NCBI GenBank assembly: GCA_013002105.1
Contig: JABDKS010000261.1
Location: 1 to 5,029 of the forward strand
Length of the DNA stretch: 5,029 bases
Source of the DNA: Pirellulaceae bacterium
Lineage (GTDB): Bacteria; Planctomycetota; Planctomycetia; Pirellulales; Pirellulaceae
Direction of reading: 5' to 3'
Shown here: piece after piece, positions 1 through 5,029 of the stretch
How the letters are laid out: every line of letters starts with the position of its first letter
How positions within the stretch are numbered: position 1 is the stretch's first letter
Position numbers and translations under genes: made by a program
The notes under the pieces: generated by a model
The model's database searches: none
Told to the model about the DNA's origin: nothing
Seen by the model: the letters and a program-made list of their open reading frames with translations, nothing else

Positions 1-24
1 GTCCAATGGAATCGCTCGAATCGT

Positions 25-1446
25 TTACGCTGCGGAATCGGTGGCGTGTGCCCGAAATCGCAGGTAGGCGATTGTGTGCAGCGGCAACGCGATCAAGGCC
101 ATGCCGATGGCAAAGCCAATCACGATGCCGTCGATCGCGTACCAGATACCGCCGATCCAGACGATCAGTGCGGTCGATCCAAATCCAACCACCGACGATA
201 CGACCAGTGGATTGGCTTTTCGCGCCAGCACATAGAAACCTTGCAAGGCGATGAAGTGGTTTGCCAAACAGGCGATGCCAAAAACGGCGCATTGCGTCGG
301 CGTGATGAAACGGCTTGCCAAGTCACGGTCCTTCATTCCCCACGATTCCAACACCGTTCGTAACGTCGGTAGGAGGGTCAGGAGGATCGTGAGGACGGCA
401 AACGCCAGGATCAAGAGCGACGACGAGATCAATGCGGTTCGCCGCCACAATGTGCCGGCGCCTTCCCGATCTCCAGCGGCGTGCTGAGCCGAGATGACCG
501 AAAACTTGGTTTGCGCCCACGCCAGTGCCATCATCTGAATCGCGCCGGTCACCATCAACGTCAGTCCCAAGCGACCGGCGTCGGCGGTGGTGTGATAGGC
601 CGCCAGAATGATGGCAAAATACTGGGTAGCAAAGTGATACGATGCACTGACCGCTGCTGCTCGCCACTGGGCCGGCACAACATCTTTGGTCCACGAGAAC
701 TCCGTTGATTTTGTCGACGTATCGCCAAAGCGTTTAAAAAACGAGGAACGATGAACCAAAGGCAGGTAACCGGTCCACAGCGTCTGGACGAGTGCCGATA
801 CCACCAGCGCCCAGATGCCAAACCCCAGCAGCAAGGTCATCCAGACCGCGAAGCTACCCATAAACCGGGTGTAAAAAGCGAATCGATAAATCAACTCCCG
901 TTCACCGCTTCCCTCCAGAATTGCCAAGGAGGGCGAAAAAAAGACCGTGAGGGCCACGATGGGGACGATCGCAAAAAGTGGTTGCTGCCAGGCTGTTTGC
1001 GTGTCGCTGTTGGTCAACGTGTACCAACCGATTGCAAAGGAGAATAACGCGAACAGTACGCTCGCACCGGCAAACCAAAGTCGTGAGGCACGTATCAGTT
1101 CCCCCATTCGAGCGTGTGCCTGCGTCGCCTCACGATTCGTTGGGGATGCCGAGTCCGCTTGCTTGATCGCCGTCGCCGCATGGCCCGCATGACCGATCAG
1201 AACGTTCAGCAATCCCAATTCAAACAGAGTTTGGATATTTAAGATTCCGATCAAGACACTGAATACGCCCGTTTCGTCTTCGTCCAGCATCTTGACGACC
1301 AGCGCGATCGTTACCGGTCCCGACACTGCTTGCCAAATACGCGTGGACAGCGCATAGGCGAGTGTCTTGTCGATCTGCAAGCGGTCAAAGAGGCGACGAA
1401 GGATCACGTAATGCAGGCTGCCTTTGTGGGCACCGTGGATCCCCAC
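25..1446 (-). CDS. Polytopic membrane protein, oligosaccharide flippase-like (Wzx/MOP superfamily)
   Basis: A 473-residue, strongly hydrophobic protein with about 12 predicted membrane helices, at roughly residues 31-52, 60-82, 121-143, 156-177, 186-208, 209-230, 262-283, 292-313, 337-360, 380-405, 411-433 and 438-461. Helix count, length and a basic cytoplasmic-type N-terminus (RRLFDRLQIDK) fit flippases of the MOP superfamily, which move undecaprenyl-linked sugars across the inner membrane for polysaccharide or O-antigen synthesis. A soluble, Ala/Thr-rich stretch (about 85-118) separates helices 2 and 3. I see no signature motif that fixes the substrate, so the flippase call rests on topology and general sequence feel; another multi-helix exporter is possible. 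The start is GTG at 1446, 18 bp after the sigma-factor stop, preceded by a weak GGGA ribosome-binding site; a second in-frame GTG lies at 1407 but has a poorly spaced AAAGG. The stop is TAA at 27-25. Probably the last gene of the phospholipase-sigma-flippase unit. No glycosyltransferase is visible in the window. Confidence 0.72.
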   Translation of the reverse strand: MGIHGAHKGSLHYVILRRLFDRLQIDKTLAYALSTRIWQAVSGPVTIALVVKMLDEDETGVFSVLIGILNIQTLFELGLLNVLIGHAGHAATAIKQADSASPTNREATQAHARMGELIRASRLWFAGASVLFALFSFAIGWYTLTNSDTQTAWQQPLFAIVPIVALTVFFSPSLAILEGSGERELIYRFAFYTRFMGSFAVWMTLLLGFGIWALVVSALVQTLWTGYLPLVHRSSFFKRFGDTSTKSTEFSWTKDVVPAQWRAAAVSASYHFATQYFAIILAAYHTTADAGRLGLTLMVTGAIQMMALAWAQTKFSVISAQHAAGDREGAGTLWRRTALISSSLLILAFAVLTILLTLLPTLRTVLESWGMKDRDLASRFITPTQCAVFGIACLANHFIALQGFYVLARKANPLVVSSVVGFGSTALIVWIGGIWYAIDGIVIGFAIGMALIALPLHTIAYLRFRAHATDSAA

Positions 1447-1451
1447 GGCAA

Positions 1452-1455
1452 TCCC
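1452..1455 (-). promoter_or_regulatory. Weak ribosome-binding site (GGGA) deciding the GTG start of the flippase gene
   Basis: On the minus strand GGGA sits 5 nt before the GTG codon at 1446, inside the 18-bp gap after the sigma-factor stop. It is the only purine-rich match in the gap and supports GTG-1446 over the internal GTG at 1407. The match to the anti-Shine-Dalgarno sequence is short, and many planctomycete genes lack strong sites, so this is only supportive. Confidence 0.35.
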
Positions 1456-1464
1456 GCGGTGATT

Positions 1465-2118
1465 TTAATCGGCGAGTTCGGGAAAGACACTCTCGTCTAA
1501 GTCCATTCGTTTGATGATCGAGCGAAGTCGAATTTGGAAATCGCTTTTGTAGTTGGCAACTTGCTGCTCGGTCAGGTCGCATCGAGCAGCGACGACCTTG
1601 TTCGCGACCCCTTGAACGAACAGCAGTTCGACTGCTTTGAGCTTGTTCCAGTCGCCATTACGTTTCCAACGCTCAATCTGTTCGTCGATGGCATCGCGAA
1701 CGGCCTCTTCCTCGATCCGTTTACGCTCGACGCTTCGCACGATCGAACTGGCGCCGCGGGCGGGTCCGCGAGGTTCGATATCGCCCCCGGCACTGCTGCT
1801 GCGGCCATGCATCTGGATCGATGGGCGACGACCTTCACGTCGCAAATGATCGGTCAATTTGTAAGCACAAATCGAAAACAGATAGCTTTCCAACGGTCGG
1901 CTGCCGTCATAATTCGGCAGACTGATCAAGAATCCAACGAACGCTTCTTGAACGATGTCTTCGCTGGTCGCGCGATTGCGAATTCGGCTGTCGGTGTAAG
2001 CCAGCAAACGACCTTCGTATCGATCAATCAATGCCTGCCAAGCGTCCGGATCGCCATCACGAATCTGGGTCACCAGGTACGCATCCGCTTCGTTCGTTTG
2101 CTTTTTCGATTCCGACAT
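1465..2118 (-). CDS. ECF-type RNA polymerase sigma factor
   Basis: A 217-residue sigma-70-family protein with only regions 2 and 4, as in extracytoplasmic-function (ECF) sigma factors, which direct RNA polymerase to a dedicated promoter set. Region 2 spans about residues 23-95: DPDAWQALIDRYEGRLLAY, then the core-binding motif SEDIVQEAFVGFL (52-64) and the promoter-melting/-10 recognition segment ending ESYLFSICAYKLTDHLRR. Region 4 spans about 156-204, with a helix-turn-helix (VANKVVAARCDLTEQQVANYKSD broken across 171-193) for -35 recognition. Between them is a long, Arg/Ser/Gly-rich linker (about 95-150), longer than in many ECF factors. The style matches a group of planctomycete sigma factors I recognise but cannot assign to a numbered ECF class. 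The ATG at 2118 is the first possible start because an in-frame TAG lies 9 nt upstream. The gene begins 56 bp after the phospholipase gene and ends 18 bp before the flippase gene. No anti-sigma factor, zinc-binding ZAS domain or sensor kinase is seen next to it. Confidence 0.9.
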   Translation of the reverse strand: MSESKKQTNEADAYLVTQIRDGDPDAWQALIDRYEGRLLAYTDSRIRNRATSEDIVQEAFVGFLISLPNYDGSRPLESYLFSICAYKLTDHLRREGRRPSIQMHGRSSSAGGDIEPRGPARGASSIVRSVERKRIEEEAVRDAIDEQIERWKRNGDWNKLKAVELLFVQGVANKVVAARCDLTEQQVANYKSDFQIRLRSIIKRMDLDESVFPELAD

Positions 2119-2122
2119 ACGT

Positions 2123-2139
2123 AAAGGCTAGCGACCTTT
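2123..2139 (-). promoter_or_regulatory. Small hairpin just upstream of the sigma-factor start, containing an AAAGG
   Basis: Read on the minus strand, AAAGG (2139-2135) pairs with CCTTT (2127-2123) across a 7-nt loop that includes GCTAGC. The AAAGG is the best Shine-Dalgarno-like sequence before the ATG at 2118, but it lies about 16 nt away, further than usual. If the hairpin forms in mRNA it would mask this site. A 5-bp stem of mostly A-U pairs is weak and could be chance. Confidence 0.25.
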
Positions 2140-2174
2140 GCCGCGTTTGCCCACTCCGCCGTCATGGCTGTTGA

Positions 2175-4001
2175 TCAAGTCGACTGCTGGGCGTCCGCTT
2201 CTACCGAAACCGGAGTGATGCTGTCGATTAAACGTTTGACGTCGGCATAGGACGATTCGCCCGCCTTGATTCCTGCTTCAATCAGCGGTTCGACAGCGTG
2301 AAAATCCTCGATTCGAAACTCCTCCGTCTCCGGGCTGATGATCAAATCACTCTCGAGTGCATGGATCTCGCTGGAATGCCGTCGGCTCAGTTCCATCGTC
2401 CGAAGCAGCGTCGACAAATAGCCGGGGCGACGAAGTTTTCCATTCTTGTCGGTCGCGAAATTCGTCGATAGTCTCGATCCGACGTCGACGGAGATCACAT
2501 AGTCACACTCTTCCTCGCGGAGAACTGATGCGGGAACATTCATCAACACGCCCCCGTCGACCAGCATCTCATCTCCTTGGATGATGGGACTGCCAAAAAC
2601 GGGATGGTTGATACTTTGCAAAATCGCGTGGACAACGTCGCCTTCGCGGCGAATCAGTTGCACGCCGCTGATCAGATCCAGCGTAGTGATCGACAACGGC
2701 ACGTCGAGTTGTTCGAACGTGAGTCGGTGAAGATACCGTCGGAGTTTTTTCTCGAATCGCCCACCGCGAAAACTGTGTAGCAGGTGGGCACGTCGCAGCG
2801 CCGGGCGACTCGCAAACAGTTTGGGTGGAATCATGTCGTCGCGAAAAAACTGCCCGACTTCGCGACTGGAGTGTCCCGCAGCGACCGCGCCGGCTACGAT
2901 CGCACCGGCGCTGGTGCCGGCAATCGAATCAAACACGATCCCGTGATCAGCAAACACTTGCGTCACGCCAACGTGGGCAATGCCGCGTGCACCGCCACCG
3001 CCCAGTGCCAGACCGATCCGAATTCCTGCCAGACACCGAGACATTCGCTGAACCGAGGCATCATCCAGGCGAGCAAGGTGCGGCAATCCGGTAGCGCTGG
3101 GTGTGTACTTCACGCGCACACAACGTAATCTGGGGTCATCCAAAACGGGCCGGGTGTCGATCGTCGCATCAAACATCATCGCGGCGATGCAGCGACGGTG
3201 CTCGGGGATCGTGAGTGCTAGTTTGCCAACCGACTTTTCCAGAGATGCTTGTTGGCTGATTGCAAAAATGACTCGGTCGCACTCTTTCGCGGTCGCTTTG
3301 GATGCGTTTTCGCCGTGGGCGATCGCGACAGCCAGTGATTTGCCGCGACTGCGTTTGGCAACTTCGATTCCCAGTTCAGACGCATCGACAGCCGCCACAT
3401 CCGAATCCAGTTCATCGATCTGCATGGGAGGTTCGCCGTCAGTGACCACCATGGGATGAACGATGTGTCCGTGCTGACGTAATTGACCCAGGAGGGCCGA
3501 GGCGAGCGCCCAGCCGGTGGGCGTGTCGATCACGATTCCCAGCGAGTGAATACCACGTTTGGGTCTTCGCGCTTGGCTGGTGAAGACGTTCATCTGGGAG
3601 AGACGACGTGTCAGCGAGCGACTGATGTTTTGCAACAACTCTGGATGCTTGGGCATCAATCGCTGGTAATCAGCACGCTTGAGAACCAGGGTTTCGATAT
3701 ACGTCAGCGCTGTCACAGTGGCCGTTCTGGGGCGGCCGGATACCATTGATGCTTCGCCAAAGTGTTCACCCGGCCCGAGCACGCTGAGTGTCCGCTCGGC
3801 TATCGCGGGGCCTTCCCCCGTCCAAACACGCACTTTTCCGGCGACCAACAAAAACAGTTCGTCGCCTTCGTCACCCATCTGGATAATGGTATCGCCGACC
3901 TCGAAGCTGCGATGCTCGAACGCGCTGAGGATCTCTTCCAGGCCGTCGTCGGCGATCCCCAGCAAGAGCGACTTTGTGATTGTTTCATCCATCGCGGGCA
4001 A
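2175..4001 (-). CDS. Cyclic-nucleotide-binding domain / patatin-like phospholipase (NTE-type)
   Basis: A 608-residue protein (numbered from TTG-4001) with three parts. Residues about 20-138 form a cyclic-nucleotide-binding domain: GDEGDELFLLVAGKVRVW, then the phosphate-binding cassette with FGE (81-83) and PRTATV (91-96), keeping the Glu and Arg that contact cNMP. Residues about 150-310 form an alpha/beta linker (GIVIDTPTGWALASALLGQL; later CDRVIFAIS) that resembles the region between the CNB and esterase parts of NTE. Residues about 328-500 are the patatin hydrolase: oxyanion loop GGGGARG (334-340), nucleophile elbow GTSAG (Ser364) and DGG (Asp482), the complete Ser-Asp dyad. The family hydrolyses phospholipids or lysophospholipids at membranes; animal NTE carries three CNB domains, this protein one. 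No signal peptide or clear membrane helix is seen, so it is probably cytoplasmic and membrane-associated. The start may be TTG-4001 (GGAA 5 nt upstream) or ATG-3992 three codons later. The sigma gene follows after 56 bp. Whether cAMP, c-di-GMP or nothing binds cannot be told. Confidence 0.93.
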   Translation of the reverse strand: MPAMDETITKSLLLGIADDGLEEILSAFEHRSFEVGDTIIQMGDEGDELFLLVAGKVRVWTGEGPAIAERTLSVLGPGEHFGEASMVSGRPRTATVTALTYIETLVLKRADYQRLMPKHPELLQNISRSLTRRLSQMNVFTSQARRPKRGIHSLGIVIDTPTGWALASALLGQLRQHGHIVHPMVVTDGEPPMQIDELDSDVAAVDASELGIEVAKRSRGKSLAVAIAHGENASKATAKECDRVIFAISQQASLEKSVGKLALTIPEHRRCIAAMMFDATIDTRPVLDDPRLRCVRVKYTPSATGLPHLARLDDASVQRMSRCLAGIRIGLALGGGGARGIAHVGVTQVFADHGIVFDSIAGTSAGAIVAGAVAAGHSSREVGQFFRDDMIPPKLFASRPALRRAHLLHSFRGGRFEKKLRRYLHRLTFEQLDVPLSITTLDLISGVQLIRREGDVVHAILQSINHPVFGSPIIQGDEMLVDGGVLMNVPASVLREEECDYVISVDVGSRLSTNFATDKNGKLRRPGYLSTLLRTMELSRRHSSEIHALESDLIISPETEEFRIEDFHAVEPLIEAGIKAGESSYADVKRLIDSITPVSVEADAQQST

Positions 4002-4006
4002 TGCGG

Positions 4007-4010
4007 TTCC
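4007..4010 (-). promoter_or_regulatory. Possible ribosome-binding site (GGAA) favouring the TTG start of the phospholipase gene
   Basis: GGAA on the minus strand lies 5 nt before the TTG codon at 4001 and 14 nt before the ATG at 3992. The spacing suits TTG better, while the codon itself favours ATG; both give the same CNB domain, differing by only three residues (Met-Pro-Ala). The site follows directly after the palindrome at 4015-4037. Confidence 0.3.
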
Positions 4011-4014
4011 AAGC

Positions 4015-4037
4015 GGCGTATCAAAGCGTGTTACGCC
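4015..4037. promoter_or_regulatory. 23-bp interrupted palindrome upstream of the phospholipase gene: candidate operator or 5' UTR hairpin
   Basis: The arms GGCGTA (4015-4020) and TACGCC (4032-4037) are perfect inverted copies. After one T-T mismatch the symmetry continues for two more bases (CA at 4022-4023, TG at 4029-4030), leaving a 5-base centre, so 8 of 9 arm positions match. The half-sites are about 17 bp centre to centre, a geometry seen in dimeric regulator sites. It ends 13 bp before the TTG start. If transcribed, it would fold as an 8-bp hairpin with one mismatch immediately before the GGAA site. No T-tract follows, so it does not look like a terminator. Confidence 0.4.
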
Positions 4038-4044
4038 ATCTTAA

Positions 4045-4056
4045 CAGAACACCGGA
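4045..4056. repeat. Direct repeat copy 1 (CAGAACACCGGA) in the 122-bp intergenic region
   Basis: This 12-mer matches the copy at 4112-4123 at 11 of 12 positions (A versus G at position 7), with starts 67 bp apart. A third, partial copy, CAGAACA, occurs at 4063-4069. Repeated short motifs between an upstream stop and a downstream start suggest regulator-binding sites, but the role is unknown. Confidence 0.5.
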
Positions 4057-4083
4057 CTCTGGCAGAACAGAGATCTGATCTGT
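4057..4083. other. Overlapping small inverted repeats in the intergenic region
   Basis: Three short self-complementary arrangements overlap here: CTCTG (4057-4061) with CAGAG (4068-4072), loop 6; ACAGA (4067-4071) with TCTGT (4079-4083), loop 7; and the 11-base AGATC-T-GATCT (4071-4081). The first two share bases, so only one could form at a time. Stems of 5 bp and the absence of a T-run on the minus strand make a factor-independent terminator for the upstream macroglobulin gene unlikely. Confidence 0.25.
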
Positions 4084-4111
4084 CGGTTGCTCGCCCTGCG
4101 ATTGAATCGGT

Positions 4112-4123
4112 CAGAACGCCGGA
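4112..4123. repeat. Direct repeat copy 2 (CAGAACGCCGGA), abutting the macroglobulin stop codon
   Basis: The partner of the copy at 4045-4056, in the same orientation with a single base difference. It directly adjoins the TAG stop (4126-4124) of the alpha-2-macroglobulin gene, so it lies in the 3' untranslated or promoter-distal part of the gap. Confidence 0.5.
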
Positions 4124-5029
4124 CTACTTCACTTCGATTGGCAGACTTTCGCTATGGCTGTTGAATTCCGGAGCGTACATGCACTGAATGCTCGCGACAC
4201 CGCTTTGGTATTGGCCACGCAACTGAACTCGCGTCGAGTACTCGAAGACATAAACACCTTTTGGGAGGTAATCGATAAAGAAGTGGCTGGCGGTATCACG
4301 CGTCGATTCGTAGTATCCCAGTCCGTCCTGAAACCTGTAGCGTGACAAAACGTTCACCGGTTCGGTGCCACTGCCACGGTAATCCTTCAGGTGGACGTAT
4401 TCCATATCGCGATCGGTTCGCAAGACAACGCGGACGACCAGTTCGTCGCCGACTTCGACAGGTCCGTCGACCGGCACCAGCGTGGGCCCTTTATCCGTAT
4501 TTTTCTTGACGTGCAACTGTTTGGTCAGTTTCAGTGGCGTGCCTTCGTAGGGCGTCACCTTGCTCATGTCTTCCAAGTATTGCCAGTGAATCGCGCCCCA
4601 TGCGACGCCGTCGTCAATTTTTGTCAGCGTGATCTTGCCTTGTTCGGCGTTGATCTCGCCGCCCAAATACTTTTGCTCGTAGAATCCGGTGCCTGTTTCG
4701 ACATCCTCAGGCTGGATCTCTTGACCACCCAGTGACACTTCGACCAATGCATCGGATGCCAACAGGTCGCTACCCCGCAGCAACAGCGAATAGACCGCAT
4801 CGGCTGTCGCCTTGGTTGTTTTCCAGTCCTGGGTTTGCTTTTGTTTCAGCAACCAAACCTTGCAGTCTTCGACCGCTTGAAAATCGTTCATCACTTCGTC
4901 GAACGCTTCGATCATCATTGCTTGCGTCTCGATCGGGGCCCGATACCACCACCACGAGTGTTCCAATTCACGCCAGAACATGCCCATCTCTTCGGTTGTG
5001 ACCGAGCGTTCTTTGATCGACGCCATGAT
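4124..5029 (-). CDS. Alpha-2-macroglobulin family protein, C-terminal part (5' end outside window)
   Basis: The last 301 codons of a longer gene; the frame is open to the window edge and the ATG at 5026 is very probably internal, because bacterial alpha-2-macroglobulins usually exceed 1,500 residues. Counting from that Met, residues about 15-90 are the end of the helical thioester (TED) toroid: WWWYRAPIETQAMMIEAF (25-42), then CKVWLLKQKQTQDWKTTKAT (55-74) and ADAVYSLL. Residues about 165-300 are the C-terminal macroglobulin (receptor-binding-like) beta domain: VRVVLRTDRDMEYVHLKDYR, then LPKGVYVFEY and the closing MYAPEFNSHSE. These are hallmark phrases of the bacterial branch found in Bacteroidetes and planctomycetes. 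Such proteins are exported and are thought to trap attacking proteases in the periplasm. The thioester motif, signal peptide and bait region lie off the window, so whether it can form a thioester is unknown. The stop is TAG, 122 bp before the phospholipase start. Penicillin-binding protein PbpC, a frequent partner in proteobacteria, is not seen here. Confidence 0.9.
   Translation of the reverse strand: MMASIKERSVTTEEMGMFWRELEHSWWWYRAPIETQAMMIEAFDEVMNDFQAVEDCKVWLLKQKQTQDWKTTKATADAVYSLLLRGSDLLASDALVEVSLGGQEIQPEDVETGTGFYEQKYLGGEINAEQGKITLTKIDDGVAWGAIHWQYLEDMSKVTPYEGTPLKLTKQLHVKKNTDKGPTLVPVDGPVEVGDELVVRVVLRTDRDMEYVHLKDYRGSGTEPVNVLSRYRFQDGLGYYESTRDTASHFFIDYLPKGVYVFEYSTRVQLRGQYQSGVASIQCMYAPEFNSHSESLPIEVK

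Noticed and set aside
1534..2124. Plus-strand open frame of 196 codons opposite the sigma-factor gene
   Set aside because: It lies wholly antisense to a gene with clear sigma regions 2 and 4, has no recognisable domain and reads as a complement shadow of the real codons.
2070..2165. 31-codon minus-strand frame (starting MTAEWANAAK) overlapping the sigma-factor start, a possible leader peptide
   Set aside because: No ribosome-binding sequence before its ATG and no attenuator-like structure or codon run; chance is adequate.
3995..4012. Sigma-54-like TTGG...TTGC element on the minus strand near the phospholipase start
   Set aside because: The GG to GC spacing is 9 bp, one short of the strict requirement, the CAC part is missing, and it overlaps the start codon itself.
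4038..4043. TAAGAT as a -10 promoter hexamer for the phospholipase operon
   Set aside because: Only 4 of 6 matches to the housekeeping consensus, and the hexamer 17 bp upstream (TCTGCC) does not resemble a -35 box.
3762..4187. Plus-strand open frame of 141 codons across the intergenic gap
   Set aside because: Mostly antisense to the CNB domain and the macroglobulin end, with no domain-like composition and no good ribosome-binding site; it would also run through the repeats.
5024..5026. ATG at 5026 as the true start of the macroglobulin gene
   Set aside because: The frame continues open to the window edge and the encoded sequence begins in the middle of the helical thioester domain, with no signal peptide.

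Overview
The window holds four genes, all on the minus strand, so biological order runs from the right end to the left. Base composition near the mid-50s percent GC, tight minus-strand packing, a bacterial alpha-2-macroglobulin and a distinctive 'ANK..AA...LTEQQVANYK' type sigma factor together suggest a planctomycete, most likely a Pirellulaceae (Rhodopirellula-like) marine bacterium. This placement rests on protein style recalled from known families, not on a search.

Layout in transcription order: (1) positions 5029-4124, the last 301 codons of a bacterial alpha-2-macroglobulin-family protein whose start lies beyond the right edge; (2) 4123-4002, a 122-bp intergenic stretch with a near-perfect 12-nt direct repeat, a 23-bp interrupted palindrome and weak hairpins, the most likely place for a promoter or operator; (3) 4001-2175, a single-chain protein with an N-terminal cyclic-nucleotide-binding (CNB) domain, a middle linker domain and a C-terminal patatin phospholipase domain, the architecture of neuropathy target esterase (NTE/PNPLA6)-type lysophospholipases; (4) 2118-1465, an ECF-like sigma factor with no visible anti-sigma partner; (5) 1446-25, a membrane protein of about 12 helices resembling polysaccharide flippases (Wzx/MOP superfamily). 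Positions 1-24 lie downstream of the flippase stop and hold no visible gene.

Spacings of 56 bp (phospholipase to sigma) and 18 bp (sigma to flippase) make genes 3-5 a likely operon. A plausible but unproven reading is an envelope-related unit: a nucleotide-gated membrane phospholipase, a transcription factor and an envelope glycan or lipid-linked sugar exporter, next to a periplasmic protease-trap protein. No RNA genes, mobile elements, CRISPR arrays or strong terminators were seen. The window looks like an intact chromosomal region without signs of recent transfer. The points most worth a second look are the CNB-patatin/sigma/flippase grouping and the repeat-rich 122-bp intergenic region.
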